Part shown: one piece after another, positions 1 to 8,159 of the stretch
Layout of the letters: the number at the start of each line of letters is the position of its first letter
Position numbering within the stretch: the stretch's first letter is position 1
Origin: JACQFZ01 sp045810625
GTDB taxonomy: Bacteria > Pseudomonadota > Gammaproteobacteria > Acidiferrobacterales > Sulfurifustaceae
Length of the DNA: 35,452 nt
Direction: 5' to 3'
Assembly: GCA_045810625.1 (NCBI GenBank)
Contig: JBJMVQ010000060.1
Coordinates: 1-35,452, forward strand
The notes under the pieces: generated by a model
Seen by the model: only the letters and a program-made list of their open reading frames with translations
What the model was told of the DNA's origin: nothing
Database searches by the model: none
Program-made: the position numbers and the translations under genes

Positions 1-90
1 GTGGTTGACCCATCGCTCCGCGCTTTCATCGCTTCGCTTCCTGCTTCGCTCGAAAGCCAGGGCTCGGCTCCTGCCTCGCCCGTTCGCCGG

Positions 91-117
91 CGCGAACACA
101 TGTTAAATGTGTTCGCG
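91..117. repeat. Perfect hairpin with GTTAA loop
   Basis: An 11-bp perfect inverted repeat (91-101 with 107-117) beginning CGCGAA encloses the pentaloop GTTAA. A palindrome of the same design, with the same stem ends and loop but a different stem core, lies at 5640-5666. No T-run follows, so it is not a typical intrinsic terminator. Confidence 0.75.
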
Positions 118-138
118 ACTGCCCCGGCTCACCCTGCG

Positions 139-220
139 CTCTCGCGAAATTCGTACGTCCCTGTACAGCACGGCAAGTGACTTTCTTTTGTCTCGCCAAA
201 GAAAAGTCACCAAAAGAAAG
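139..220 (+). repeat. Long inverted repeat, left arm
   Basis: About 82 nt that recur almost identically in reverse complement at 692-775. The shared part includes the GCGAAATTCGTAC block and a CTTTCTTTTG...CAAAAGAAAG segment that is itself partly palindromic. Only a few substitutions separate the two arms, so they are recent or under conversion. Confidence 0.75.
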
Positions 221-388
221 CCGACCCCGGATGGCGCAAGCACTTCTTGCGCTCCTCGGTTTGGGGCCCGCGTCGCGGCGACACGGTACGTCCTGTACTG
301 GTCGCCGCCCGGCCAGTCCCTGGCCGGGCCCGTGAAGGGCTCCTTGCCCAAACCCTGCGGTGCTCGAAGCGCGCCATACGGGGACCCG

Positions 389-478
389 AACAACTGCTTA
401 CACCTCAGCGTTGCATTCCGGTGGCTTCGCGATACCTCGAAACCCGCGTTCGGTTCTGCTGAGGTGTTAGCTGTTGTT
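389..478. repeat. Imperfect 21-bp inverted repeat
   Basis: 389-409 and 458-478 are reverse complements at about 19 of 21 positions (core CACCTCAGC / GCTGAGGTG), separated by 48 nt. It lies in the middle of the segment flanked by the 83-bp inverted arms. Confidence 0.6.
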
Positions 479-626
479 CCCTCCCCGTGAGCCAGCCGAG
501 CATCGCAGGGAAGAGCGCGGGGTTTCGCGAGACGATGGCGAGCGCGCGCTTTTTTCTTTCGCGCGCCGGCGAGTTCGGCTCGCGCGCGCTCTTCCCGAGA
601 AGCACAGGGCACCGCCCCCTCCCTCG

Positions 627-651
627 CCCTCCCCCGCCAAGCGGGGGAGGG
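627..651. repeat. GC-rich palindrome (CCCTCCCCCGC type)
   Basis: A perfect 11-bp stem (627-637 with 641-651) with a 3-nt loop. Similar C-run/G-run palindromes occur at 4777-4799 and 5690-5715, so this is a dispersed intergenic repeat. No T-tract follows. Confidence 0.65.
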
Positions 652-691
652 AAACAACTAATAAGCGGGGGCGGCGCAGCGACCGGGGCGT

Positions 692-775
692 GCTTTCTTT
701 TGGTGACTCTTCTTTGGCGAGACAAAAGAAAGTCACTTGCGTGTGCTGTACAGGGATGTACGAATTTCGCGGGAG
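692..775 (-). repeat. Long inverted repeat, right arm
   Basis: Near-identical reverse complement of 139-220, with a few mismatches and small indels. Together the arms bracket about 470 nt without a gene. Confidence 0.75.
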
Positions 776-925
776 CGCAAGGATGCGCGCGAGCGATGCC
801 AACCACCCACAAGTTAAATTTATTAACTCGACAACCGCGCGAAGCGCGTCGATTATCTGCGTACGTCGAGGTCAGGAAATCCCGGATTTCGCTTCGCTCC
901 ATCCGGGCTACGAGCTTTTCTAGGA

Positions 926-990
926 AGCAAAGAAAAGTACGCCGACCTGCGGTGCTGCACAGGGACGTGCGAATTTCGCGAGAGGCAGGA
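926..990 (-). repeat. Partial third copy of the 83-bp unit
   Basis: The AAAGAAAAGT start and the CACAGGGACGTGCGAATTTCGCGAGAG part match the 692-775 arm in the same orientation, but the middle is diverged. It supports serial copying of this unit within the locus. Confidence 0.5.
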
Positions 991-1060
991 TGCCGGTAGC
1001 GATTCGGGAACCGCAAGTACATTTATCAAATCGACTACCGCGCGACAGCGCGTTCGTTCC

Positions 1061-2095
1061 TCACGTCACCGCATACGGCAACGACTCGATGGTGAGTCGC
1101 GGCCCATCCGGCGTACCCAGATGCAGTTCGCCGGCATCGACACTGGTCGCGTGAACGACTGCGAGCAAATCGTATCCGTCTTCCGGTGCTTCGCTCGCGA
1201 TCACGACGTTGCCGGTCGCCTGATTGCCATGCTCGGGTGCGTAGACCGGCGCGCCGGGTTTGGGCCGATCGGAAGTTTCGACGTGCAGCCGGTACATTCG
1301 CTGCTTTAGGCGGCCGAGGTAGTGGATGCGCGCGACGATTTCTTGTCCCGTATAACAGCCTTTGCCGAAGCTGATACCTCCGAGCAGATCCAGGTTCGCC
1401 ATTTGCGGCACGAACGCGTCGCTCGTTTCGGGCAGAACGATCGGTATTCCCGCCCTGATGTCGTGCCAGGTCCACACTGGCTCGCCGGCGGGCACGGCGC
1501 GCCGGCGCATCGCGGTCCATATCATGTCGGCCCGCGCGGGTGGCAAGAGGATTTCAAAGCGCGGATGCAGTCCAGGGAGGCGCAGCACCGTGCCGACGTC
1601 GGATCGGCCGCAACCATTCTCGTCTGGCGGCGCAACGCCCGTCGCCTCGAGGACGATGGCGTGCGCATCCGGGCCGGCAACACCGAGACGTATGAAGCTG
1701 TCATCGGCGGCCGCGAGCGTCACTTTAGAACGGAACACGTAGACGCGCAGGCGCTTCAGATTCTCGTCGCGCAAGGCTTCCGGGAGCTGCAAGAGATAAC
1801 CGTCGGGCTCTGCGACGATCCGAAAGAGTGCAAGCATCCGCCCCTTGGGACTGCACCAGGCGCTCAGCTGCGAACGGCTGCCATCGAGTTGCTGGATGTC
1901 GTTGGTGAGCTGACCGTTGAGGAACGTCTTGGCATCCGGGCCGGACGCGCGAATGAGCGAGAGATGCGACAAATCGACCAGTACGTTGCCGGTGCGCGCG
2001 GCGCGGCGTTCGCCGTCCGGGTTCCCGAAGCTCTGCACGGCGCCGTCGTGATGCTGAGCGCCGTGCTGCTTCAAAAATTCGATCCAGTTTTCCAT
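1061..2095 (-). CDS. ygfZ: tRNA-modifying protein YgfZ (folate-binding, Fe-S cluster maintenance)
   Basis: A 344-residue protein of the GcvT-like aminomethyltransferase fold. The YgfZ signature KGCYTGQE is at about residues 245-252 with its conserved cysteine at about 247, followed by ARIHYLGRLKQRMY. Known family members bind tetrahydrofolate and support maturation or repair of certain iron-sulfur enzymes such as MiaB. They are cytoplasmic. Length fits the family (about 325-350 aa). It is divergent from the sdh operon, 136 nt away. That placement next to an Fe-S complex agrees with its role, though co-regulation is inference. The ATG is followed directly by a normal YgfZ N-terminus. Confidence 0.93.
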   Translation of the reverse strand: MENWIEFLKQHGAQHHDGAVQSFGNPDGERRAARTGNVLVDLSHLSLIRASGPDAKTFLNGQLTNDIQQLDGSRSQLSAWCSPKGRMLALFRIVAEPDGYLLQLPEALRDENLKRLRVYVFRSKVTLAAADDSFIRLGVAGPDAHAIVLEATGVAPPDENGCGRSDVGTVLRLPGLHPRFEILLPPARADMIWTAMRRRAVPAGEPVWTWHDIRAGIPIVLPETSDAFVPQMANLDLLGGISFGKGCYTGQEIVARIHYLGRLKQRMYRLHVETSDRPKPGAPVYAPEHGNQATGNVVIASEAPEDGYDLLAVVHATSVDAGELHLGTPDGPRLTIESLPYAVT

Positions 2096-2149
2096 GTCGC
2101 TTGTTCGATAGACCGCTGCCGCCGCTTCCCACGGACGCGCGCGCCTCTA

Positions 2150-2155
2150 TATAAT
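2150..2155 (+). promoter_or_regulatory. Possible -10 element for the sdh operon
   Basis: A perfect TATAAT lies 76 nt before the sdhC start in the ygfZ/sdhC divergent gap. No good TTGACA-like hexamer sits 16-18 nt upstream, so an activator may be needed, or the match may be chance in an otherwise GC-rich gap. Confidence 0.4.
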
Positions 2156-2231
2156 ACCCGTTCGCTGCGCGGCGATTTCGGGTGATTGCAAACCCCGCTG
2201 AACAAAGACGCCCGCGAGCCACAAAAACATT

Positions 2232-2609
2232 ATGCCAAAAAGCGCCACGCGCCCCGTTTACCTGAACCTACTGCTCATCCGGCAGCCGATCGGTGCAATT
2301 GCCTCTATCGTGCACCGTATCACCGGCGCCGTGATGTGTTTACTGATTCCTTTTACATTGTGGGCGCTTCAGGAATCTCTCGCGAGTCCCGAGCGTTTCA
2401 CGGAAATAAAAGCAATGTTGAGTAGCGGCCTCGGACGCGCCGCACTGCTCCTCGCGCTATGGCTCTTGGTGCAGCACCTTTATTCCGGTATCCGCCATTT
2501 GTTCATCGATATCGACCTCGGCGTCGAGCTGAGTCGCGCGCGCACGTCCGCATGGCTGACATTCATCGCTTCGGTCGCGACAGTGGCGATCGTGGGAGCG
2601 ATGCTGTGA
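2232..2609 (+). CDS. sdhC: Succinate dehydrogenase cytochrome b556 subunit
   Basis: A 125-residue inner-membrane subunit that, with SdhD, anchors the enzyme and carries haem b and the ubiquinone site. The N-terminus has the family pattern RPVYLNLLLIRQP, then IVHRITG. Three membrane segments are visible (about 24-47, 65-85 and 105-124). The haem-ligand region reads QHLYSGIRHLFID at about 81-93. It opens the sdhCDAB operon; its TGA shares one base with the sdhD ATG. Confidence 0.95.
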   Translation: MPKSATRPVYLNLLLIRQPIGAIASIVHRITGAVMCLLIPFTLWALQESLASPERFTEIKAMLSSGLGRAALLLALWLLVQHLYSGIRHLFIDIDLGVELSRARTSAWLTFIASVATVAIVGAML

Positions 2610-2965
2610 TGCGCCCGCGTCCGCTCGGTAGCGCTCACCGCGGAGTCGCCGGCTTTCTGGTCCAACGCATCAGCTCGTTGTACCTCGCCGGTTTCACGAT
2701 TTATCTGATTGGCTATCTGGCGCTTCAACCGGCTCAGGACTACGGCGCCTGGCGCGCCTATTTTTCCTCGGGCGCGGTGCGCCTCGCCTGGGGCATCTTC
2801 TTTGCGAGTCTGCTCGCGCATGCGTGGCTGGGGCTGCGCAGTATTTACATGGACTACCTGAAGCCGATGTGGGTTCGATTTACCGTGAGCCTTCTTACCG
2901 CCTTCGCACTCATCGCGCTTGCCTTTTGGAGCGCGCAAATCCTCATACAAGGAGGGCTGCGATGA
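2609..2965 (+). CDS. sdhD: Succinate dehydrogenase membrane anchor subunit
   Basis: A 118-residue second membrane anchor of complex II. Three hydrophobic helices are visible. The conserved HAWLGLRSIYMDYLKP motif is at about 71-86, where the histidine is the expected haem ligand and the aspartate-tyrosine pair belongs to the quinone site. The start was chosen at 2609 because it overlaps the sdhC stop by one base (TGATG) and gives the normal N-terminus. A frame extending further upstream lies inside sdhC and is ignored. Its stop overlaps sdhA by four bases. Confidence 0.94.
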   Translation: MRPRPLGSAHRGVAGFLVQRISSLYLAGFTIYLIGYLALQPAQDYGAWRAYFSSGAVRLAWGIFFASLLAHAWLGLRSIYMDYLKPMWVRFTVSLLTAFALIALAFWSAQILIQGGLR

Positions 2966-4725
2966 CGCTGCCGGTTCGTCGCTTCGACGCGATCGTAGTC
3001 GGTGCAGGTGGTGCGGGTCTGCGCGCAGCATTGCAGCTTTCCGAAGCCGGACTGAAGACGGCGGTTCTCTCCAAGGTGTTTCCGACGCGCTCGCACACGG
3101 TTGCCGCTCAAGGCGGTATCGGTGCGGCTCTAGGAAACATGGAAGAGGACAACTGGCTCTGGCATATGTACGACACGGTGAAGGGGTCGGATTACCTCGG
3201 CGACCAGGACGCGATCGAATTCCTTTGCCGCACCGCGCCGGAAGCGGTGATCGAGCTCGAACATTACGGCATGCCGTTTGATCGCAACGCCGACGGCACG
3301 ATCTACCAGCGCCCGTTCGGCGGACATTCGCAGAATTTCGGTGCGCGGCCGGTGCAGCGAAGCTGCGCCGCGGCCGATCGCACCGGTCACGCGATGCTGC
3401 ATACGCTTTATCAGCGCAACGTGCGCGCACAAACGAATTTCTTTGTCGAGTGGATGGCGCTCGATCTGATCCGGGACGCGAGCGGGCAGGTACTCGGCGT
3501 TACCGCGCTCGAGATGGAAACCGGGGAAGTCTCGATTCTGCATTCGCGCGCGACGCTCTTTTGCACGGGCGGTGCCGGGCGCATCTTCGCTTCGACGACG
3601 AATGCCTTCATTAACACCGGCGACGGCCTCGGGATGGCGGCCCGTGCGGGGATTCCTCTCGAAGACATGGAGTTCTGGCAGTTTCACCCGACCGGCGTGG
3701 CGGGTGCAGGCGTGCTCATTACCGAAGGCGTGCGCGGTGAAGGCGGGTTCCTGCTGAACAAGAACGGCGAGCGCTTCATGGAGCGCTATGCACCGACGAT
3801 GAAGGATCTGGCGAGCCGCGACGTGGTGTCGCGCGCGATGGCGACGGAAATCAAGGAAGGTCGCGGTTGCGGTAAAGACGCCGACTACGTGCTGCTCAAG
3901 CTCGATCACCTGGGGCAGGAGAAGATCGAGAAACGGCTTCCGGGCATTCGCGAGATCGCGAAAAAGTTTGCGAACGTCGATCCGGTCAAGGACCCGATAC
4001 CTGTCGTGCCGACGGTGCACTATCAGATGGGCGGGATCCCGACCAACTATCGCGGCGAAGTCGTGGTGCCGCAGCGCGGCAATTCAGAAACCCCGGTTCC
4101 CGGTTTCTACGCGGCCGGTGAGTGTGCATGCGCGTCGGTGCACGGCGCGAACCGGCTTGGCACGAACTCGCTCACGGATCTCGTCGTGTTCGGCCGCGAA
4201 GCGGGGAATTCGATCATCCGTTTTCTGAAAGAGAATCCCGGCCACAAAGAGCTGCCGAAAGATGCCGCCGACCGCACCGCGGCGCGGCTAGCGCGTCTCG
4301 ACAATCAAAAGAACGGCGAGCGGGTCGCGGATGTCGCCGCCGAGATGCGGCGGACGATGCAGGCGCATTGCGGCGTGTTCCGTTTTCCCGACATGCTTGC
4401 CGAGGGCGTCAAGAAGATCCGTCAGATCGCCGAACGGGCGACGCGTACGGAGATCAAAGATCATTCGAACGTGTTCAACACCGCGCGCGTCGAAGCGCTC
4501 GAACTCGACAACATGATCGAGACGGCGGTCGCGTCGATGATCTCCGCCGAAGGCCGCAAAGAGAGCCGCGGCGCGCACGACCGTTCGGATTTCCACCAGC
4601 GCGACGACGTCAACTGGCTCAAGCACACGCTGTATTTCCGCGACGGCCAGCGGCTGGAGTACAAGGCCGTCCATCTGAAACCGCTCACCGTGCCGACCTT
4701 CGAGCCGAAGGCGCGCACGTATTGA
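2962..4725 (+). CDS. sdhA: Succinate dehydrogenase flavoprotein subunit
   Basis: A 587-residue catalytic subunit oxidising succinate to fumarate. It shows the FAD dinucleotide motif VVGAGGAGLRAA at about 12-23, the covalent FAD histidine in SHTVAAQGG at about residue 45, the substrate region HPTGVAGAGVLITEGVRGEGG around 240-260, and the conserved HYQMGG and VHGANRLGTNSL blocks. The start at 2962 (ATGA overlap with sdhD) has a GGAGG ribosome site 7 nt upstream and gives the standard length; earlier in-frame starts fall inside sdhD. Flavinylation is expected to need SdhE, which is encoded downstream. Confidence 0.97.
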   Translation: MTLPVRRFDAIVVGAGGAGLRAALQLSEAGLKTAVLSKVFPTRSHTVAAQGGIGAALGNMEEDNWLWHMYDTVKGSDYLGDQDAIEFLCRTAPEAVIELEHYGMPFDRNADGTIYQRPFGGHSQNFGARPVQRSCAAADRTGHAMLHTLYQRNVRAQTNFFVEWMALDLIRDASGQVLGVTALEMETGEVSILHSRATLFCTGGAGRIFASTTNAFINTGDGLGMAARAGIPLEDMEFWQFHPTGVAGAGVLITEGVRGEGGFLLNKNGERFMERYAPTMKDLASRDVVSRAMATEIKEGRGCGKDADYVLLKLDHLGQEKIEKRLPGIREIAKKFANVDPVKDPIPVVPTVHYQMGGIPTNYRGEVVVPQRGNSETPVPGFYAAGECACASVHGANRLGTNSLTDLVVFGREAGNSIIRFLKENPGHKELPKDAADRTAARLARLDNQKNGERVADVAAEMRRTMQAHCGVFRFPDMLAEGVKKIRQIAERATRTEIKDHSNVFNTARVEALELDNMIETAVASMISAEGRKESRGAHDRSDFHQRDDVNWLKHTLYFRDGQRLEYKAVHLKPLTVPTFEPKARTY

Positions 4726-4763
4726 TATGCGAGCAGTGGTGGCGATTCTCTCCAGGCAAACCG

Positions 4764-4814
4764 GCCCCCTCCCATTCCCTCCCCTGCGTGCGGGGGAGGC
4801 TTAGGGTGGGGGTG
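4764..4814. repeat. GC-rich palindromic repeat in the sdhA-sdhB gap
   Basis: The 104-nt gap between sdhA and sdhB is largely a C-run/G-run palindrome (stem CCTCCCC with GGGGAGG around 4778-4799) flanked by further C-rich and G-rich arms. It resembles the palindromes at 627-651 and 5690-5715. It could slow ribosomes or stabilise the upstream mRNA, but it has no T-tract for intrinsic termination. Confidence 0.6.
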
Positions 4815-4829
4815 CGAGGAAAGGCAACG

Positions 4830-5525
4830 ATGCGTTTCTCCGTCTATCGCTTCAATCCGGACACCGACGCGAAACCCTATATGCAGGACTACGACGTCGA
4901 GCTGCAGCCGAGCGACGTCATGCTGCTCGATGCGCTCGTGCGACTGAAGGAAGTCGACGATTCGCTCGCGTTCCGGCGCTCCTGCCGCGAGGGCGTGTGC
5001 GGCTCCGACGCGATGAACGTCAACGGCAAGAACCGGCTCGCCTGCGTCACGCGCGTGGCGGATCTCAAGGAACCGATCGTTATCCGGCCGCTGCCGGGAC
5101 AGCCCGTGATTCGCGACCTCATCGTCGACATGTCGCAATTCTTCAAGCAGTACCACGCGGCGAAGCCGTACGTGATCAACAACGATCCGGTGCCGGAGCG
5201 GGAGCGCCTACAATCGCCCGAAGAGCGCGACAAGCTGAACGGTTTGTACGAATGCATCTTGTGCGCCTGCTGCTCGACGCAGTGTCCGTCGTTTTGGTGG
5301 AATCCCGACAAGTTCATGGGCCCGGCGGCGCTGCTCTGGGCGTACCGCTTCATCGCCGACTCGCGCGATCAGGCGACCGGCGAGCGCCTCGACGATCTCG
5401 AAGATCCGTACAAGTTGTTCCGCTGCCACACCATCATGAATTGCACGGAAGTGTGTCCGAAGGGGCTCAACCCAACCAAAGCGATCGGGCACATCCGTGA
5501 GCTTTTGGTCAAACGCGTCACGTGA
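4830..5525 (+). CDS. sdhB: Succinate dehydrogenase iron-sulfur subunit
   Basis: A 231-residue electron-transfer subunit. The [2Fe-2S] ligands lie in CREGVCGSD at about 53-61 plus a later cysteine (RLAC); the aspartate in the third ligand position is normal for this family. The [4Fe-4S] motif CILCACCSTQCP and the [3Fe-4S] motif CHTIMNCTEVCPKGLNP follow in the C-terminal half. The start at 4830 follows GGAAAGG and gives the usual MRFSVYRFNP N-terminus; longer upstream frames run through sdhA and are rejected. Unlike the tightly packed sdhCDA genes, it stands 104 nt after sdhA behind an inserted repeat. Confidence 0.96.
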   Translation: MRFSVYRFNPDTDAKPYMQDYDVELQPSDVMLLDALVRLKEVDDSLAFRRSCREGVCGSDAMNVNGKNRLACVTRVADLKEPIVIRPLPGQPVIRDLIVDMSQFFKQYHAAKPYVINNDPVPERERLQSPEERDKLNGLYECILCACCSTQCPSFWWNPDKFMGPAALLWAYRFIADSRDQATGERLDDLEDPYKLFRCHTIMNCTEVCPKGLNPTKAIGHIRELLVKRVT

Positions 5526-5608
5526 TGACGACACGGGAAGGTGCGCCGAACATTGTTGGCGCTAATCGTGCCATCCATGGCGCGACGGCGAAGCGGCGCT
5601 ATACCCCG

Positions 5609-5715
5609 GCCGCCACTTCCGTGTGGCGGCGCTCGGCGGCGCGAATGCACGTTAAGTGCATTCGCGAAAACCCCGCCTCGCCCCTCATTCCCTCTCCCGC
5701 CTGCGCGGGAGAGGG
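5609..5715. repeat. Three consecutive hairpins downstream of sdhB
   Basis: Perfect stems at 5609-5616/5623-5630 (8 bp), 5640-5650/5656-5666 (11 bp, loop GTTAA, same design as 91-117) and 5690-5700/5705-5715 (11 bp, loop CTGC, CCCTCTCCCGC type). No T-run follows any of them. They fill most of the 229-nt sdhB-sdhE gap and may act as mRNA 3'-end stabilisers or simply be repeat insertions. Confidence 0.65.
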
Positions 5716-5754
5716 ATGCGAGCCGAGGCGTGCGTTCTTGCGCACGCGCTTCAT

Positions 5755-5991
5755 ATGATCGAGCGCGAGCGCGAGAGGGTCCGGTGGCGCTGCCGCCGCG
5801 GTCTGCTCGAGCTCGATCTGTTGCTCAACCGGTTTCTCGAACGCGATTACGCTCGGCTCGATGAGCGCGAGCACGCCGCGTTTGCACGTCTGCTCGACAC
5901 ACCTGACCCGCAACTGCTCGATTATTGCTTCGGCGTGTCCGCGCCCGACGACCCGGAGTTGCAGGCGCTTGTCCGAAAAATCGCTCGATAG
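5755..5991 (+). CDS. sdhE: FAD assembly factor SdhE
   Basis: A 78-residue cytoplasmic factor that promotes covalent attachment of FAD to SdhA. The diagnostic RGxxE motif is present as RRGLLELD (Arg15, Gly16, Glu19), followed by the typical LLNRFLERDY and FARLLDTPDPQLLDY helices. The start at 5755 was chosen because the protein then begins about nine residues before the motif, as in the family. A longer in-frame start at 5656 would translate through the palindromic repeat. Position after sdhB supports the call. Confidence 0.9.
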   Translation: MIERERERVRWRCRRGLLELDLLLNRFLERDYARLDEREHAAFARLLDTPDPQLLDYCFGVSAPDDPELQALVRKIAR

Positions 5992-6415
5992 GCTCGACGT
6001 CGATCTCGGCGCATCGCGCGCGCTCGCGGTGGTATTGATGGCCGTGCACGGCGGCGCAATGGCCATCGCTCTCGCGCTGCCGCTTCCGATCTGGGTCCGC
6101 TTGATGCTTGCTTCGGCTACCGTCGCCAGCCTTTATCGCGGCATGCTCCGGCACGCGTTTCGGCGTTCAAGTGCGGCCGTCGTCGGCTTTCGAATCAACG
6201 GCGCGAACGACCAGTGCGCGTTGCGCCGACGTGGAGCAGGGGATTGGGAGGAAGGACGTCTGATCGACCGGTGGGTCCATCCCTGGCTGACGCTCGCCGT
6301 CGTGAGCGGCGCGCGGCGGTGGCCGGAACAAATCGTCATCCCAGCGGACGCGGTTCCGGCGGAAGCGCTCAGGCGTCTGCGCGTTCGGCTACGACTGCCA
6401 ACCGCGAAGGAGTAA
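5969..6415 (+). CDS. ygfX: YgfX/CptA-family small membrane protein
   Basis: A protein of about 148 residues if it starts at the TTG at 5969, which overlaps the 3' end of sdhE by 23 nt. It has a membrane hairpin at about 18-58 (LAVVLMAVHGG... to VASLYRGML) followed by a soluble, arginine-rich C-terminal half containing DRWVHPWLTLAVV. Genes of this type commonly sit directly after sdhE; the E. coli YgfX was reported as an inner-membrane protein affecting cytoskeletal proteins, but its role here is unknown. Start is uncertain: GTG/ATG codons near 6029-6040 would cut into the first helix. The last 47 nt overlap the convergent nadB. Confidence 0.75.
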   Translation: MSEKSLDRLDVDLGASRALAVVLMAVHGGAMAIALALPLPIWVRLMLASATVASLYRGMLRHAFRRSSAAVVGFRINGANDQCALRRRGAGDWEEGRLIDRWVHPWLTLAVVSGARRWPEQIVIPADAVPAEALRRLRVRLRLPTAKE

Positions 6416-8021
6416 GGACGGTGTCACGATCCGCGTAACGCGGGTCGGGTCCGGGATAATCGCGAGTGAAATGCAGGCCGCGGCTTTCCTTGCGCCAGAG
6501 CGCCGAGCGGATGATCAGCTCCGCGACCAGCACCAGGTTGCGCAGCTCGATCAGATCGTTCGTGATGCGGAAGTTGCGGTAATACTCGTGAATCTCTTCG
6601 TTCAGCATCTCGACGCGGCGCTGCGCGCGCTCGAGCCGCTTGGTCGTGCGCACGATGCCGACGTAATCCCACATGAAACGGCGCAGCTCCTCCCAGTTAT
6701 GCGACACCACGACCTGCTCGTCGGCATCGGTAACGCGGCTTTCGTCCCACGACGGCAGCTTCGGCATTGTCGGATGATCTGACGTGAGCCGCTCGGCAAT
6801 ATCGCGTGCCGCCGCCTCCGAAAATACCAGGCATTCGAGGAGCGAGTTGCTCGCCAGCCGATTCGCGCCGTGGAGGCCGGTGAAGGCGCACTCGCCGATC
6901 GCGTACAACCGCTCAACATCGGTTTGCCCGTTCAAATCGGTCATGACACCCCCGCACGTGTAGTGCGCGGCCGGCACGACCGGTATCGGCTCGCGGGTCA
7001 TGTCGTAACCGAGTTCCAGGCAGCGTCGATAGATGGTGGGGAAGTGCGACCTGATGAAATCGGCCGGCTGATGGCTGATGTCGAGGTTTACGTGGTCGAG
7101 GCCGCGGCGCTTCATTTCGTAGTCAATAGCGCGAGCGACGATGTCGCGCGATGCGAGCTCACCGCGCGGATCGTACTCCTGCATGAACGGTTCCCCGCTC
7201 GGTAGCAGCAGACGCCCGCCTTCACCGCGCACCGCCTCGCTGATCAGGAACGATTTGGCGCGCGGATGATAGAGACACGTCGGGTGGAATTGCATGAATT
7301 CCATGTTGGCGACGCGGCAACCTGCGCGCCACCCGATGGCGATGCCGTCGCCGGTCGAGGTGTCGGGGTTGCTGGTGTACAGGTAAACCTTCGAGGCGCC
7401 GCCGGTCGCCAGTACCACGATCCGGGCCGATACCGCCCGCACCTCGCCGCTTTTCTTATCGAGCGTGTACAGCCCCCAGCACCGATTGGGTCCCGAAAGG
7501 CCGAGTTTTGCGCTGGTAATCAGATCGATGGCGAGGTGATGTTCCAATAAAGAGATGCCGGGGTGTGCCCGGGCGCGTCGTACCAGTGTGGTTTCGATCG
7601 CCCGGCCGGTCGCATCGTCGGCGTGGACGACGCGCCGGTGGCTGTGGCCCCCCTCGCGGGTCAGGTGCAGCTCCGTCGTACCGTCCTCGGTTTTAGCGCC
7701 TGGTTCGGTCGTGAACGGCACGCCGAGCGAGCGTAGCCAGGCGATGGTTTCCGGGCCGTTGTGCACGACCTGTTCGACCGCGTCGATGTGGCAGAGCCCC
7801 GCGCCGGCGCGCAGCGTGTCTTTCACATGCGCTTCGAAGGAGTCGTCCCGTTGATCGACGACCGCCGCAACACCGCCCTGTGCGTAGAGCGTCGAGCCTT
7901 CGCTCACCGTCCCTTTGGAGAGGACCGTCACCTGTGCGCGGTCCGCGAGACGGAGCGCCAGGCTCAGGCCGGCCACGCCGCTGCCGATAACCAGTACGTC
8001 TGCTTCCAACGAGGGGGACAT
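6369..8021 (-). CDS. nadB: L-aspartate oxidase (NAD biosynthesis)
   Basis: A 550-residue FAD enzyme oxidising L-aspartate to iminoaspartate, the first step of de novo NAD synthesis. It has an N-terminal VLVIGSGVAGLSLAL FAD-binding motif, STLYAQGGVAAV, HPTCLYHPRAKSFLISEAVRGEGG, HYTCGGV, and HGANRLASNSLLECLVF. The C-terminal three-helix region of the SDH/FRD family is present (residues about 430-530). It differs from SdhA by lacking the covalent-FAD histidine context. It is reverse-strand, convergent with and overlapping ygfX by 47 nt, and divergent from rpoE. The nadB-rpoE adjacency is common in gammaproteobacteria. Confidence 0.96.
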   Translation of the reverse strand: MSPSLEADVLVIGSGVAGLSLALRLADRAQVTVLSKGTVSEGSTLYAQGGVAAVVDQRDDSFEAHVKDTLRAGAGLCHIDAVEQVVHNGPETIAWLRSLGVPFTTEPGAKTEDGTTELHLTREGGHSHRRVVHADDATGRAIETTLVRRARAHPGISLLEHHLAIDLITSAKLGLSGPNRCWGLYTLDKKSGEVRAVSARIVVLATGGASKVYLYTSNPDTSTGDGIAIGWRAGCRVANMEFMQFHPTCLYHPRAKSFLISEAVRGEGGRLLLPSGEPFMQEYDPRGELASRDIVARAIDYEMKRRGLDHVNLDISHQPADFIRSHFPTIYRRCLELGYDMTREPIPVVPAAHYTCGGVMTDLNGQTDVERLYAIGECAFTGLHGANRLASNSLLECLVFSEAAARDIAERLTSDHPTMPKLPSWDESRVTDADEQVVVSHNWEELRRFMWDYVGIVRTTKRLERAQRRVEMLNEEIHEYYRNFRITNDLIELRNLVLVAELIIRSALWRKESRGLHFTRDYPGPDPRYADRDTVLTPSRLAVVAERADA

Positions 8022-8159
8022 GAAGAAAGGTTAAAGGAGCGAAACGGAAGTAGTTGTGGCGATGCGCTTATCCTATCATACGGCCTGTCGCGGGGGCCCC
8101 GGGCCCGCATGGGCTCTTGGGATTGCGTAACAACAAGCGGAAATTCCGGTTGGAAAACC

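Larger units (their letters stand above)
1..1040. repeat. Gene-free mosaic of intergenic repeats
   Basis: About 1 kb without a credible gene, downstream of the reverse-strand ygfZ. Open frames exist on both strands, but they are compositional: they run through palindromes and inverted repeats, have no recognisable domain and overlap one another in all frames. The segment contains a perfect hairpin at 91-117, an inverted pair of about 83 bp at 139-220 and 692-775, an imperfect 21-bp inverted repeat at 389-409/458-478, a GC-rich hairpin at 627-651 and a partial third copy of the 83-bp unit at 926-990. Two related stretches near 805-860 and 1010-1050 both read AT-rich, then ACCGCGCG. It may be a decayed non-autonomous element or a repeat hot spot. 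Confidence 0.6.

Noticed and set aside
103..1022. Several overlapping ORFs of 110-205 codons on both strands in the first kilobase
   Set aside because: They run through palindromes and inverted repeats, have no domain or ribosome site and are mutually exclusive; they are compositional frames in GC-rich repeat DNA.
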